This document shows, one piece after another, positions 46,486 through 56,539 of a DNA stretch of 64,000 nt. Origin of the DNA: Podocnemis expansa. Taxonomy: Eukaryota; Chordata; Testudines; Podocnemididae. Both the position numbers and the translations under genes were made by a program. The notes below the pieces were generated by a model. That model saw nothing but the letters and a program-made list of their open reading frames with translations, had not been told where the DNA came from and searched no databases. How positions within the stretch are numbered: the first letter of the stretch is position 1; each line of letters starts with the position of its first letter. The stretch is from contig ML682005.1 in assembly GCA_007922195.1 (NCBI GenBank), forward strand, positions 33,874,167-33,938,166, given 5' to 3'.

Positions 46486-46773
46486 TGGAAAAAGTGGAGA
46501 TCATCCAGAACAGAACTACAAAAGTTGTAAAATGTTTAGAGAACATGACCTATAAGAGAAGACTTAAAGAATGAACATGTTTAGTCTTGAGAAGGAAGAC
46601 AGTGGGGGAATTGGGTTAAGAGTCTTCAAATATATGAGAGGCAGTTAGTTATAAAGAGATCAGAGATCAGTTGTCCTTCACATCCATTTAGGTACAATTT
46701 GAAAGAATCTACTTAATCTGCAGGAAGGAAGGGATTACAAGCTTCCAAAGGAGTTTGGGGAATCTCTGTCACT
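46486..46773 (+). pseudogene. Old CR1 LINE ORF2 fragment, segment 2
   Basis: The sequence resumes with MEKVEIIQNRTTKVVKCLEN and MTYKRRLKE, directly continuing the peptide that stopped at 43603 in the same orientation, so the intervening CR1 is an insertion. It then degrades through CLVLRRKTVGE to a 3' end before the hAT at 46782. Confidence 0.7.
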
Positions 46774-46781
46774 TTCTAACT

Positions 46782-46974
46782 CAGCAGTTTTCAAACATTT
46801 TTCCTCAGGACCCAGTTAAAAAAAAAAAAAGCATTTATGCTTATGACCCAACAGTTACACGTTTAAGCAATACATTCCAGTCTTTTGGCAGCAGCAGTGC
46901 GGGGACATCTTGACCCAGTACCTGAGGATCTGCAACCCAGTATAGGGTCCTGACCCTATGTTTGAAAACCACTG
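46782..46974. mobile_element. 193-bp hAT-like MITE
   Basis: The left end is CAGCAGTTTTCAAACATTTT and the right end, reverse-complemented, is CAGTGGTTTTCAAACATAGG. The target duplication is TTCTAACT (46774-46781) versus GTCTAACT (46975-46982), 7 of 8. It contains an A13 tract and CCCAGTACCTGAGGATC, both shared with the sequence near 62750-62825. Confidence 0.8.
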
Positions 46975-46984
46975 GTCTAACTTA

Positions 46985-47720
46985 TTTTTAAATACTATCA
47001 AACACCAGTAAGTAGAGGGGTCCCACCAAGAAGCTGTCCTGAGACCCCTGCTATTCAACACGTTTATAAATGAATTAGACATTCAGGTAAACAGTAAGGT
47101 ATGAAATATTTGGTTTTCTGCAATTTTTTTTTTAAATGACAACACCTTGAAAATTCCTTTTTTTAAAGCAAAAAATCCTATTTGGTCAAAATTACAATAA
47201 TTAAGTTCAAAACGGACTCTGAATATTCATGAAGAACTCTCACAAAACTGGGGTACTAGATTGCAAAATGACAAATGAAATTCAATGTTGACAAGTGCAA
47301 AATACTATACACTGGAAAAAGGTGAGCTGCTAACACTGCAGAAATGGATCTTGGAGTCATTGTGGATAGTTCTTTGAAAATATCTATTAAATGTTCAGCA
47401 GCAGTCAAATAAAAAACAAACAAACCAGAATTTCAAATCCATTAAAAAAACAAGACAAAACAAAATCCTAAGAGACTGTTTGGAACCATCAGGAAAGGAA
47501 TGGATTAAACAAACAAAAAATCCCAGAAGATATATGATGCTACATATATTCATGTTATGACAACAGTTTGAATAATACATACTGTTCTGGTCACCCCATC
47601 TAAGAAAATATATATTAGAATTGGAAAATGTGCAGAAAAAAGGAAAAGAATATGATTAGAAGGATGGAACCACTTCCATACAACTGAGATTTTGCTGTTT
47701 GATAATAGATTCTTTGGATA
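46985..47720 (+). pseudogene. Third CR1-like LINE remnant
   Basis: GVPPRSCPETPAIQHVYK at about 47015-47070 matches the GVPQGSVLGPLLFN block of CR1 RT. After an AT-rich insert (47105-47225), QMKFNVDKCKILYT is decayed at about 47270-47315, followed by WILESLWIVL-like sequence and, near 47575-47600, ILFWSPHLRKYI in a shifted frame. There are many stops. It is older than the minus-strand CR1. Confidence 0.6.
47105..47225 (+). repeat. AT-rich TTTTC-type repeat, third copy
   Basis: Same cassette order as 41490-41580. It interrupts the CR1 remnant between the GVPQGS block and the NVDKCK block. Confidence 0.5.
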
Positions 47721-47889
47721 TAGTTGAGGGGGAAGAGACACCGAAACAGACACTGGGTAAATCTGATTTCTTTTACTAATTCAATTTATTTAATTACATC
47801 TAATTAGAATAAATCATATTTTCTTATTCTTTTTAATCTTCTGAAGAAAAAATGAAAAAGATAGCAAAAGGTTTATTACAGAAAAAGTG

Positions 47890-48630
47890 TAACTATAATT
47901 CCTAAACCTGTTCCTATTACTAAGCCCTTAATGGATACTGGACTCCAATCAGTACTGTTAAGCATTATCCCTTATACTTACAAAACCATGGCTTATTCAT
48001 TTGATTCAAATTCAGTTTTGATTCAGATTCAAATTCAATTCCAGTTCACCAGTCCTATCCCAGGTGGGATGTTTCGCTCTCATTCAGCGAGCTTGCAGGT
48101 GAAAAGATTTGTCACTGGGGGTGGGGGGGACGGGGACCTTGAGTGATCAGTCCTCAGTTCGGCAGTAGATTCACACCTCCACAGACCTCCAGTTTGCCTG
48201 GGCTCTCAGTGGTTTTATTACATTCCACAACCCCACTCTCAGCTTTCAGAAGGTACAAAGTCCTTTATTTTACCATATTTAACACCCTTTGAGAAGCTAC
48301 GCCACCACCTTATTGATTTTTAGACTGGTTACAGTTTTTTTGCTGACCGAACACTGTTACTTATTATCTAGGTCAATTAAAATTTCGTTGGTCAAGGAGA
48401 AACGGTTTTGTAAGTTAAGGTACTATTGCTGAGCCATTTCCTTGCAGAGCAATCTCTTTTTGCAGGCAAGAAACAGGCCAACGTCTGCAACGAAACTGTA
48501 CCTGCAAAGCAGAAGCAGAGCAAAAGTGGAACAAGAACAAAATTAGCAATTAAACTATTGTCTATCAAGCCTTATCTTTTAATTCCAGATGGCTTTATTG
48601 ACATAAACTGTACCCCCCATTGACAACAAT
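47890..48630 (-). repeat. Candidate LTR-type remnant
   Basis: On the minus strand, GTAATAAAACCAC (complement near 48212-48224) resembles a polyadenylation region, and a second AATAAAGCC lies near 48590. The block has a sharp composition change and a G10-like tract at 48117-48130. TG...CA boundaries and a target duplication were not found, so this is weak. Confidence 0.25.
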
Positions 48631-48849
48631 GAGAAAATAAAAAAGATTTGGAGCTTATATTTTGGAAAGAGACAAATAAGTGGGGAAGTTATAGATGTCT
48701 GTAAAATCAGGAATGGTGTGGAGAAAGCAAATAAGGAAGTCCTATTTGCCCCTTCACATTACACAAGAAATATTAGTAGGCAGAAACTTTAAAAACAAAC
48801 AAACAAAAGGAAGTACTGCTTTACATAATGTGCAGTTAACTTGTGAGAC

Positions 48850-49450
48850 GTTCTAGAGGTATAGCCATGTTACTCTAGTTCAGCAAGATGAAATAAAGAG
48901 ACCTGTGGCACTTATAAATACTAAAACATATTTATCATGAGCTTGTGTGGGTAGAATTCTGCTTCAGATTCATGAAATGTAGGTTACAGTACAAAAAGGG
49001 TAAATATGAATGAAGAGAAAGGTAAGTCACAAGCTCAGGTCAGAATTTTTTCAGCAAACCAAGGAAGCTGTTTGGATTCCAACAGTGTGGAATAACAGAG
49101 AAGAAGGTGGAGAGGTTAAAAGAAGTGGTGGGGGGAGTCACCTTTTGTAATGATTAAGCCAGCCCAATTCTCTATTCAGACCCAAGGCAGTGGTGTTAAA
49201 TTTCCATATGAATTCTAACTTAACAGTTCTCCTTTGAAGATTTGAACTGAAGTTTTTTTTTTCCAGGAACTTGCTGCCAAGGGGTGACACTGAAACCCAA
49301 AACCTACATGCAACTAGATTCAAAAAAGAATTAAGTTCATGGAGGATGACCAACCATATCTTTAAGCGGGGGAGGAGGGGGAGGTTCTCCTCTAAAAGTG
49401 TGACAGGACTCCTTGTGTCAGAAAAGGAAGTGTCAGTGTCATGATGCTGA
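48850..49450. repeat. Family A repeat, copy 3, with flanking unit
   Basis: TATAGCCATGTTACTCTAGT, TTCAGCAAGATGAAATAAAG, CCTGTGGCAC, ACTAAAACATATTTATCATG and CATGAGCTTGTGTGGGTAG match the left half of copy 2. The right-hand mirrored half is not evident. The following ~450 bp includes CAGTGGTGTTAAATTTCCAT and AATTCTAACTTAACAGTTCT and may belong to a longer version of the element. The 105-codon minus frame there shows no known domain. Confidence 0.5.
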
Positions 49451-49459
49451 CTCATCTTC

Positions 49460-50160
49460 AGAGACTGGACAGGCTGAGAAGTTGCAAGCCAAGTGAGAGA
49501 AGCCTCTTCTCCCCAGACCAGGTGCAGCAGCTTGGAGATGGAATGTACCAGGTTTAACTATGGCCTGCTATGGACATCATGTTTGTCCCTCCTTTCTTGG
49601 AGGGGCTGGGAAGGAATTTTCTTCTTTTTCCAGATTGGCCTGGATGGAATTCTTTCATAACTCCACCCCCATTCCCCACAGTGGGCTCAGGGTAAGCTTT
49701 GTTAAGGTTTGTAGGGATGGAAGTTACATAATGAATTGCAACATTACAGCCTAAGTGTGGGGTGGATGTCCAGTGTGTGTACTCCATAGATAAGGGATAC
49801 AGTGGTCAGACAAATTAATTGGTAAAGGACTTAAAAAGGAGGCCTTTGCTAAAAGAGTTGAATGGGTGAATGGGTGGACTGGGAATCCTATGACTGGTAT
49901 GTCAGGGAGCCAGCTTCTCATCTTTATAGCCCCCCTTATCTCTTGTTCGAAGTTGGGGGTGGGCAGTGGTAAGATACCAAGAATGGGTTGTTGGAGGACC
50001 AGAATGGAAGAAAGAGGACTGCCAGAAGCATATTGGTAGATGTAGAAATGATCATGGATTTAGGTACACTGTACACTTTTATCTGCTAGATAGCCCTGGA
50101 CATCTAATAAATTCCTGCATGATTAAACCACAACCAGTGTCTCATGTGCTTTTTTCAGCA
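49460..50160 (+). repeat. Candidate LTR abutting the DIRS element
   Basis: TATAGCCCCCC at 49926 could be a TATA box, and AATAAA at about 50107 is followed by CCTGCATGATTAAACCACA and a TTTTTTCAGCA end at 50159, typical spacing for an LTR with an R region. The left boundary and target duplication are not identified. Confidence 0.35.
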
Positions 50161-50169
50161 TAGCTGAAC

Positions 50170-50390
50170 AACAGACCGTTGATTAATGGTCATTCTTCTT
50201 TGAGTGCTGCTCACATCATTCAGCTACAGGTGTCTACATGCCACAACGCACGATAGCTCAGAAAGTCTTTAGCCTTAGCCTGTCAGGTCACAGCTTATGG
50301 CCAACACACCCCCTGTGCCCCGATCGCAGCTATATAGGTGACTGTGACCCTGACCCTCCCAGTTCCCTTTTCTGCCCTCAGCAACGGTTT
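50170..50390 (+). repeat. DIRS left inverted terminal repeat
   Basis: CAGGTGTCTACATGCC, then AGAAAGTCTTTAGCCTTAGC and GCTATATAGGTGACTGTGAC, correspond in order to the complement of 56300-56520. A TATATA at 50331-50336 may be the promoter that drives the element transcript. Confidence 0.8.
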
Positions 50391-50450
50391 CAGATCAGCC
50401 AAAACCTTGTGTAAAGCAAGTGCCTATCATGCTTTTGTTCAAAAATTAAA

Positions 50451-51550
50451 ATGCCGGGCTTTAAACTGTGTTCAGCATGTTCCAAAGCTTTTCCATCCAA
50501 TGATCCTCATGAGAAATGCCTTGTGCACCTTGGTGAGGTGCACCTTGTGGTGAATTGCTCTATTTGCCAGTCCTTTAAACGTAGGACCAGCAAGGACAGA
50601 GAGCAGCACTTACACACTCTCACGGAGGATGCACGCTCACCTCTGACACTGCCCAAGCCACTAGCGTTCCACCGGCACCCCAGGCAACCCCTGCACTGGA
50701 GCCCCCCCGACAGTGACCCCCAGCACAGAGCTTAAAGCCACAGTCAGCATCGTCTTTGGTACAGTTATGGCACCATTTGTCTCCGTTCCCTCGTTCCCCC
50801 TCTTGGGAACCAGGACCAGGACTGGGACTGTCTTCAGTACCGTCAACACCTTGAGCCTCAGCAATGGCATGGGCTCTGTTGCAACAGCTGGCTCCGGCAC
50901 CAGCGAAGAAAGCCAGGTCAAAGAGTAAGCCAGCTCTTGCACCTAGAGAGTGGTCAACCCAAGAATCGGCACTGCCCTTGAGTCCAGTACCGTTGAGGCC
51001 CCATCCAGCATCACTAAACGGTACGGATGATCATTCCGACAGTCACTCCTATCAGCACTCATCCCACTAGCCCTCAGTACTGTGCTCCCAGGGCCCTAGG
51101 AGATGGTGGTCCAGCTCATCTTCTTTGTCATCTTCGGCCTCCATCCACTCCCCTGATTCTCCAAAAACCACCTCGGGTACCAGAGAACAAGTGGGTAAGC
51201 GCTGCCAAAAATGCTCCCTGACACCATGCCAAGGAAGAAGATGGCCTCGACAATCCTGGTATGGGCACTGTGGCCCAGTTCCTCCCATGCCGCCAAGGTT
51301 CCCCAGGCAAGCAGAGACCCCTCTTCCCCATGCCTACTGTGACCACAGATTCTTTCAACGACTGGTCACACGAACGGCTAGATACGACGACTGTTATAGC
51401 TCAACTTCCTGGTACCATTCGGTACAGTCTCCACCCCGGACCCCGGTCTTGTCGGATATTTCCAATGATAAGCCTGACCCAAACTCTACACAGCATAGTA
51501 GATCTCGGGCCCCTTCGTCATTCTCTGCAGACAAGCACACCTTCTGAAGG
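50451..51550 (+). pseudogene. DIRS gag-like ORF, N-terminal part
   Basis: The start ATG at 50451 opens a 94-codon frame with CSACSKAF (C7, C10), DPHEKC (H20, C23) and CSIC (C36, C39), a Cys/His-rich N-terminus typical of DIRS-family gag in reptiles. The frame breaks at 50735. Ser/Pro/Thr-rich sequence continues in shifting frames to about 51550. The role would be RNA packaging. Several frameshifts make it non-coding today. Confidence 0.6.
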
Positions 51551-51997
51551 ACCCTTGCCTATAAGGACAACTCCTATGTGCAGCAGGGTTTACTCCGCTG
51601 CATGGCAATGAACTTGAACATAAAACTAGGGGTGGTCCAGGAGGAAACTGATCCCCTTTTTGATGTCGGGGACACTGCCCCACCAGCCAAGGTATCTGTT
51701 CCCCTTCATGAGGCGGTGTACAGAATCGCCAGGGCATGATGGCAGACCCCATCTTCAATTTCACCAGTGTCAAAAGTAGCAGATTGCACAGTATCATGTT
51801 CCCTCAGACAAGTTTGTGTTCCTTTTCCAACACCCTATGCCAGGATCCCTAGTGGTGGATGCAGTTAACCAGAAAGAGAGACAGGACCAACTGGGCTCTC
51901 TCCCAAGAAAAAAGAAGCTAAAAAGCTCAATTTACTCAGCAGAAAGGTCTACACCACCGCATCCCTATAGCTGTGTATCTCAAATCACCAAGCCCTT

Positions 51998-52363
51998 ATG
52001 GTGAGATACATCAACCTCTGGAGAGCCATGGAGGAGTTTTGTGACCTTTTCCCCAGGGACCACCTCAGAGATTATGAGGCAATGGTTGAAGAAGGGGCCT
52101 CCAAAGATGCTCTGATGTCTACCTGGGACACATCGGACACAGCCTTGCGTACCATGGCACCCACCGTGGTGATGCGGCGTTCGGCCTGGCTTCAGGGCTC
52201 GGGCCTGTCCCCACAGATGAAGCTTATCATTCAGGAACTACCATTTGAAGGCCCCAACCTCTTTGCTGAGTCCACACATGCTAAGCTACATGGCATGGAG
52301 GAGTCAAGAGCCACCTTTAGATCGCTGGGAACATACACCCTGCAATCTGCCCGACACTCTTGA
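51998..52363 (+). pseudogene. DIRS gag-like ORF, C-terminal part
   Basis: 121 codons include INLWRAMEEFCDLFPRDH, TSDTALRTMAPTVVMRRSAW, LQGSGLSPQMKLIIQELPFE and FAESTHAKLHGMEESRATFR. The order 'A.T..M.RR..WL..SG' then 'LPF.G..LF...' is that of the C-terminal gag domain in vertebrate DIRS elements. It lies upstream of the RT, as expected. Confidence 0.65.
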
Positions 52364-52859
52364 AACCTCATCAACTCTTGCAACAGCAGCTACAGCAGTT
52401 AAAGCAGCAAGTCCAGATGCAGAGTTCCTTCTCTTGGTCCTACCAATACCCCAATGACAACTCAGGAACTTGGATAAGGACAAGGCCCACTCGAGCAAGG
52501 ATGGAAAGCCCCATGTCTCACAGTCCAGCAGGCGCGGTCTGGGTACCAACTGCTCGACAGGGAGGAAGCAGCACTTTTGACAGTTACTCCAAGAGCAGCT
52601 AACCAACAGCCTTGACCCCAACCTTTACCAACTGCCTACACCGCTTCATGCACCACTGGGCTGACATCACAACTGACCAGTGGGTCCTCGAGATGGTCTC
52701 GGAAGTGTATTGCATACAGTTTTGATCAACTCCTCGGATCAGAGGACCACCCCCTCACCCAAAACTCCGGAACCAGGATCTAGGTCACTTGCTCAAGATG
52801 GAATGCGAGAAGCTCCTCTCCCTCAGGGCCATTGAAAGGGTCCCAAAGCCGGAGCAGGG

Positions 52860-53590
52860 AAAAGGGTTCTATTCCTGATACTTTCTGGTCCCCAAACCAA
52901 ACAGGGACCTAAGACCCATTCTAGATCTCAGAGCCTTAAACAAACACATAAGAAAAATAAAGTTCCGCATGGTTTCCCTGTCATAGATCATCCCATCTCT
53001 GTCTCCTGGGGATTGATTTACAGCCCTTGGTCTAAAAGACACATACTTTCACATAGCAATATGCCCTTGCCACAGAAAGTACCTAAGGTTCATCATGGCA
53101 GGAAATTATTTCCAGTTCACATTTCTCCCCTTCAGGTTCTCTCTGGCCCCCAAGGTGTTCACAAACTGCATGGCACCAGTGCTACATTTCTGTGCCGGCA
53201 GGGCATAAAGATCTACCGCTACCTAAACAATTGATTAATACATGGGAAATAGAGAGCTCAGGTACAGCTCAATGTCTAAGCAGTAACCCAACTATGCAGT
53301 TATCCCGGTCTCTGCATAAATTGAGAAAACTCAGAAAAATCTGTCCATCCCAAAGCACTGAGTTCATACGAGCTCTCCTAGATGCTCGCAAAGGGAGGGC
53401 TCCTCTGCCTCCCTCAAGATTCCGGTCCATCTGCACCATGATTACAGAGCTGCAGGAGTTTCAAGTGACCACAGCCCATCTCTGCCTACAGTTGCTCAGG
53501 CACATGGCAGCCTCCACCTCTGTGATTCGGATGGCACGCCTGAGAATGAGATCCTTCCAGGTTTGGCTCTCCATGGTGTTCCACCCATAG
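52860..53590 (+). pseudogene. DIRS reverse transcriptase
   Basis: YFLVPKPNRDLRPILDLRAL (52879-52938) and NKHIRKIKFRMVS form the RT fingers. LKDTYFHIAICPCHRKYLRF and FQFTFLPFRFSLAPKVFTNC (about 53030-53170) form the palm. In the family a YLDDWL motif follows; here the codons read YLNN then TGA (53220-53234). Other lesions are TGA at 52876-52878, TGA at 53014-53016, and a frameshift between 53170 and 53200. SLHKLRKLRKICPSQSTEFI and LLRHMAASTSVIRMARLRMR continue downstream. The enzyme is inactive. Confidence 0.75.
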
Positions 53591-53679
53591 AGAGACTCCT
53601 TGTCCAAGGTACTGTCAGTCCCCCAAGATATCCTGGGGACACTACAGATCTGGAAGGACCCCTGTTCTGCCATGGGGGG

Positions 53680-53790
53680 AATTTCCTTCGAAACACTAAT
53701 GCCCACAGTGACACTGATAACCGATGCCTCGGACTCAAAGGGTCGGGAGCCCACATATCGGGGGAGGCTTCTCATGGAGAGCTCAGAAAA
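53680..53790 (+). pseudogene. DIRS RNase H, first part
   Basis: TLITDASDSKG followed (after a shift) by GAHISGEASHGEL is the catalytic start of the DIRS RNase H domain, normally TDAS..GWGAH. The domain is cut here by an insertion and resumes at about 54388. Confidence 0.65.
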
Positions 53791-54387
53791 GCCTCTTGGA
53801 TCCCCTCTGTTCACAGCCAATCAGGACTCTGCTACAGTGGAGCCTTCTCCCATCCAGCACGGGTCTCCATACTACTTGTAGCCATCTCCCAAATCCAGGC
53901 TCAGAGGGTCCAACCCTTGTTCTGTCTGGTCTCCCTTGGGGGGGGCGGTCCTCCCTCCACAAGGATCCCAACAGTCCCAATCAGCAGTGACACTCAGCCA
54001 GTGTAGAAGTCAGAGGGTTTATTAGCAATCCAGTTTCCACAGCAGCTAGGACAGTTGGCTCTCAGATCAACCAGGAGGTCTGACAGTAAACCCCTAGGAT
54101 GAGCCCTGGAGGTCCTGCCTCTCTGACCTCCATCTTCCTTCTCCCCTCTCTTCTCTTTTTGTTCTCTACATCCAGCTGCCCTGCCCCTGGTCTAAACTGG
54201 CCACAACCTGTCACCCACAGGGGGTCCAGGTAAGGTCATACTAAAGCCTCTTCCCCCCCAGGGATACATATAGTTATCACACCCCCGTGTCCCATCACCA
54301 GAATCCCATCACTGAAGACCAGGAACAGAAAAGAAGAACCACAGTAGCCCAAGACGTTTTCTTACTTCATCACAGGGCTTTCCACGC
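53791..54387 (-). mobile_element. ~600-bp LTR-like insertion in DIRS
   Basis: Between the GEASHGEL peptide and the STQGLWSHADSLLHINV peptide, about 600 bp have no DIRS character. A TTTATT at 54018-54023 is an AATAAA on the minus strand, and pyrimidine-rich sequence follows at 54100-54170. This is consistent with a minus-oriented LTR, but exact ends and target duplication could not be fixed. Boundaries are approximate. Confidence 0.45.
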
Positions 54388-55090
54388 AGGGACTTTGGTC
54401 TCATGCAGACAGCCTTCTTCACATAAATGTGAAGGAACTGTGGGCCATCAAATTGGCCTGCATGGCTTTTCTGAACAGGATACAAGGCAGGTCAGTCCAG
54501 GTTCTAACGGACAACACTGCAGCCATGTTCTATACGAACCATCAGGGGAGTGTCCCCTCTCCAGATCTCTGCAAGGAGCTGTGCAAACTCTGGGAATTAG
54601 CCCTGAACTAGAATTTCACTCCAGTGGCAGCACACCTACTGGGAGTATACAACAGGCTGGCAGACTTGCTCAACAGAAAACCCCTAGCAAATCATGAGTG
54701 GTCACTCCACAATATGGTGTTCTCTCACCTCCTAGCAAAATGGGGAACACCCCAAGTGGACCTGTTTGCGACATGGCAGAGCTGCAAGCATCAGCAATTT
54801 TGCTCCTGCAGGGCTTGGAAAGAGGGATCATTCACCAACCCCTTCTTTATCGCCTGGTCAGGTCCTTTAATGTATGCCTTCCCACCGGTCCCATTGATAC
54901 ATGGGGTCCTTCTGAAGATCAGGATGGACAGAGCAAACATGGTATTGATAGCTCTGGACTGGCCCAGACAACACTGATTCTCACTCCTACAGGACCTATC
55001 CATAGAGGCCCCACTCTGCCTCCCCCTGTGGGCAGACCCCCCTGACACAAGACTCGGGGCGCCTGTGGCACCTGAACACAGGTCACCTAC
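54388..55090 (+). pseudogene. DIRS RNase H second part and linker domain
   Basis: LHINVKELWAIKLACMAFLN, VQVLTDNTAAMFYTNHQGS and a WGTPQVDLFATW segment, then PFFIAWSGPLMYAFPPVPLI, LKIRMDRANMVLIALDWPRQ and HWFSLLQDLS, follow the order of the family RNase H and post-RNase H region. A TAG at 54609-54611 and frame changes interrupt it. Confidence 0.7.
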
Positions 55091-56140
55091 ATCTGACAGC
55101 CTGGAGACTCTTTCGCTCAGTGAGCAGGAAAGGCTCTGCTCAGACAGGGTTAGGAAGGTCCTGGTTGGTAGTAGAGGACCATCCACCAGGTCCACCTATA
55201 CTGCCAAATGGAAACACTTGTCCAGCTGGGCTCGAGGTAAATGAGTAAATCCTACACTAGCTCCTTTACACCTAATCCTTGATTATCTCCTAGACCTTAG
55301 AGACAAAGGTCTCTCTCTTTCCTCACTGAGAGTCTACCTAGCAGCGATCTCAGCCCTCCACAAAAAGGTGGATGGTGTCCCTGTTTTCTCCCACCCTACT
55401 TCCACTAGGTTCCTGAAGGGATTCGGAAGACTTTTCCCACAACCCCGTGAACCCATTCCTCCTTGGGACCTGAACATGGTGTTCCACACACTAACGGAGC
55501 CCCTGTATGAACCCTTGGACTCATATACCTTACTGGTCCTTGCCTCAAAGGTAGGCTTTTTGGTAGCAATCACCTCGGCTAGACGGGTCTCAGAGTTGAA
55601 GGCCCTTTCCTCAGAACTCCCATATACGAGGTTCTTTCCTGATAAGGTGTTACTGCGTCCTCACTCCTCCTTCCTTCCTAAAGTAGTTTCGCCCTTTCAT
55701 CTCAATCAGGATATTTGCTTGCCAGTATTTTTTTCAGATCCTCAGGTTACGGAGAACCAGAGGAGGTGGTGCACCCTGGATGTGAAAAGAACACTCCTAA
55801 CATACATCAAGTGCACATGTCCGTTCCACAAGACCTCCCAGCTCTTTGTGGCAGTCACTGAACACAAAAGAGGTCTTCCAGTGTCCTCACAGTCAGTGCA
55901 TTTCTAAATGGATAGGAAACTGTATCAAAGACTGCTACAGAAGGTTGATTACAGTACTCCATGGGACTGTCAGGACTCATTCTACCAGGGCCCAGGCTTC
56001 GTCAATGGCCTTCCTCGCCAAGGTCCCAATCCAAGAGATCTGCAGGGCAGCTACGTGGTCATTGGTACATACTTTCATGATGCACTAATCTATCATCCAA
56101 CAGGCTAGAATGGATGCCATGTTGGGCAGAGCCACACTCA
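55091..56140 (+). pseudogene. DIRS tyrosine recombinase
   Basis: This would insert a circular DNA by strand exchange. Visible are the N-terminal core-binding segment PSTRSTYTAKWKHLSSW (55186-55236), a TGA/TAA-broken stretch near 55240, SLRVYLAAISALHKKVDGV, an open 179-codon frame (55368-55907) with PWDLNMVFHTL and the first catalytic arginine in AITSARRVSELKALS, then after a frameshift near 55900 HSTRAQASSMAFLAKVP (HxxR box) and CRAATWSLVHTF. The catalytic tyrosine normally follows a His a few residues on; here the codon after MMH is TAA (56086-56088), and SIIQQARMDAM continues beyond. The enzyme is inactive. Confidence 0.8.
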
Positions 56141-56204
56141 GTGTGGGCAGACTGTAACTCCTCCCACCATCCTAGGGTATGGCTAGCAGTGACCTGTAAC
56201 AGAG

Positions 56205-56535
56205 CGATGTGAACAGCGCTCAAAGAAGAACGGTGGGTTACTTACCAGTAACTGTCCTTCTTTGAGATGGCCTACTCACATACATTCAGCTCCCTCCCAC
56301 CATCCCCGCTAATGGAGTTGGCAAAGGTATAAGGGGCTGGGAGGGTCACGGTCACGGTCACCTATATAGCCATGGTTGTGGCACAGAGGAGGTGTTCGCT
56401 GTGTGCCTGTTAGCTGATAAGCTAAGGCTAAAGACTTTCCGAGCTACCATGCGCTGAGGCATGTAGACACCCATAACTAAATGTACATGAGCAGCCCATC
56501 TCGAAGAAGACAGTTACTGGTAAGTAGCCCACCGT
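56205..56535 (+). repeat. DIRS right ITR and internal complementary region
   Basis: GATGTGAACAGCGCTCAAAG at 56207 is complementary to the left end (CTTTGAGTGCTGCTCACATC near 50198). GGTGGGTTACTTACCAGTAA at about 56232 is inverted relative to TTACTGGTAAGTAGCCCACC at the end (about 56514-56533), giving a ~60-bp-arm hairpin. GGTCAC is repeated three times at 56344-56361, next to a TATATA at 56363-56368. This fits the right ITR plus internal complementary region of DIRS elements. Confidence 0.75.
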
Positions 56536-56539
56536 TAGC

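Larger units (their letters stand above)
50170..56535 (+). mobile_element. DIRS-type tyrosine-recombinase retrotransposon
   Basis: The architecture fits DIRS1-like elements: inverted terminal repeats (about 50175-50390 and 56300-56535), a gag-like region with Cys/His motifs, reverse transcriptase plus RNase H, and a C-terminal tyrosine recombinase in overlapping frames. It has no LTRs and no target duplication, as expected for integration by recombinase through a circular intermediate. Every coding region is interrupted by stops or shifts, and an unrelated insertion sits in the RNase H region. About 6.4 kb including the insertion, so it is nearly full length but non-functional. Confidence 0.85.

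Noticed and set aside
53941..54300. Separate gene promoter suggested by a GC-rich patch and TATA-like sequence
   Set aside because: It lies within an insertion in the DIRS element, and an LTR-like origin explains it better.
50451..56140. Multi-exon host gene suggested by a chain of open frames
   Set aside because: The peptides in order are DIRS gag, RT, RNase H and tyrosine recombinase, and the stops and shifts lie within domains and not at exon borders.
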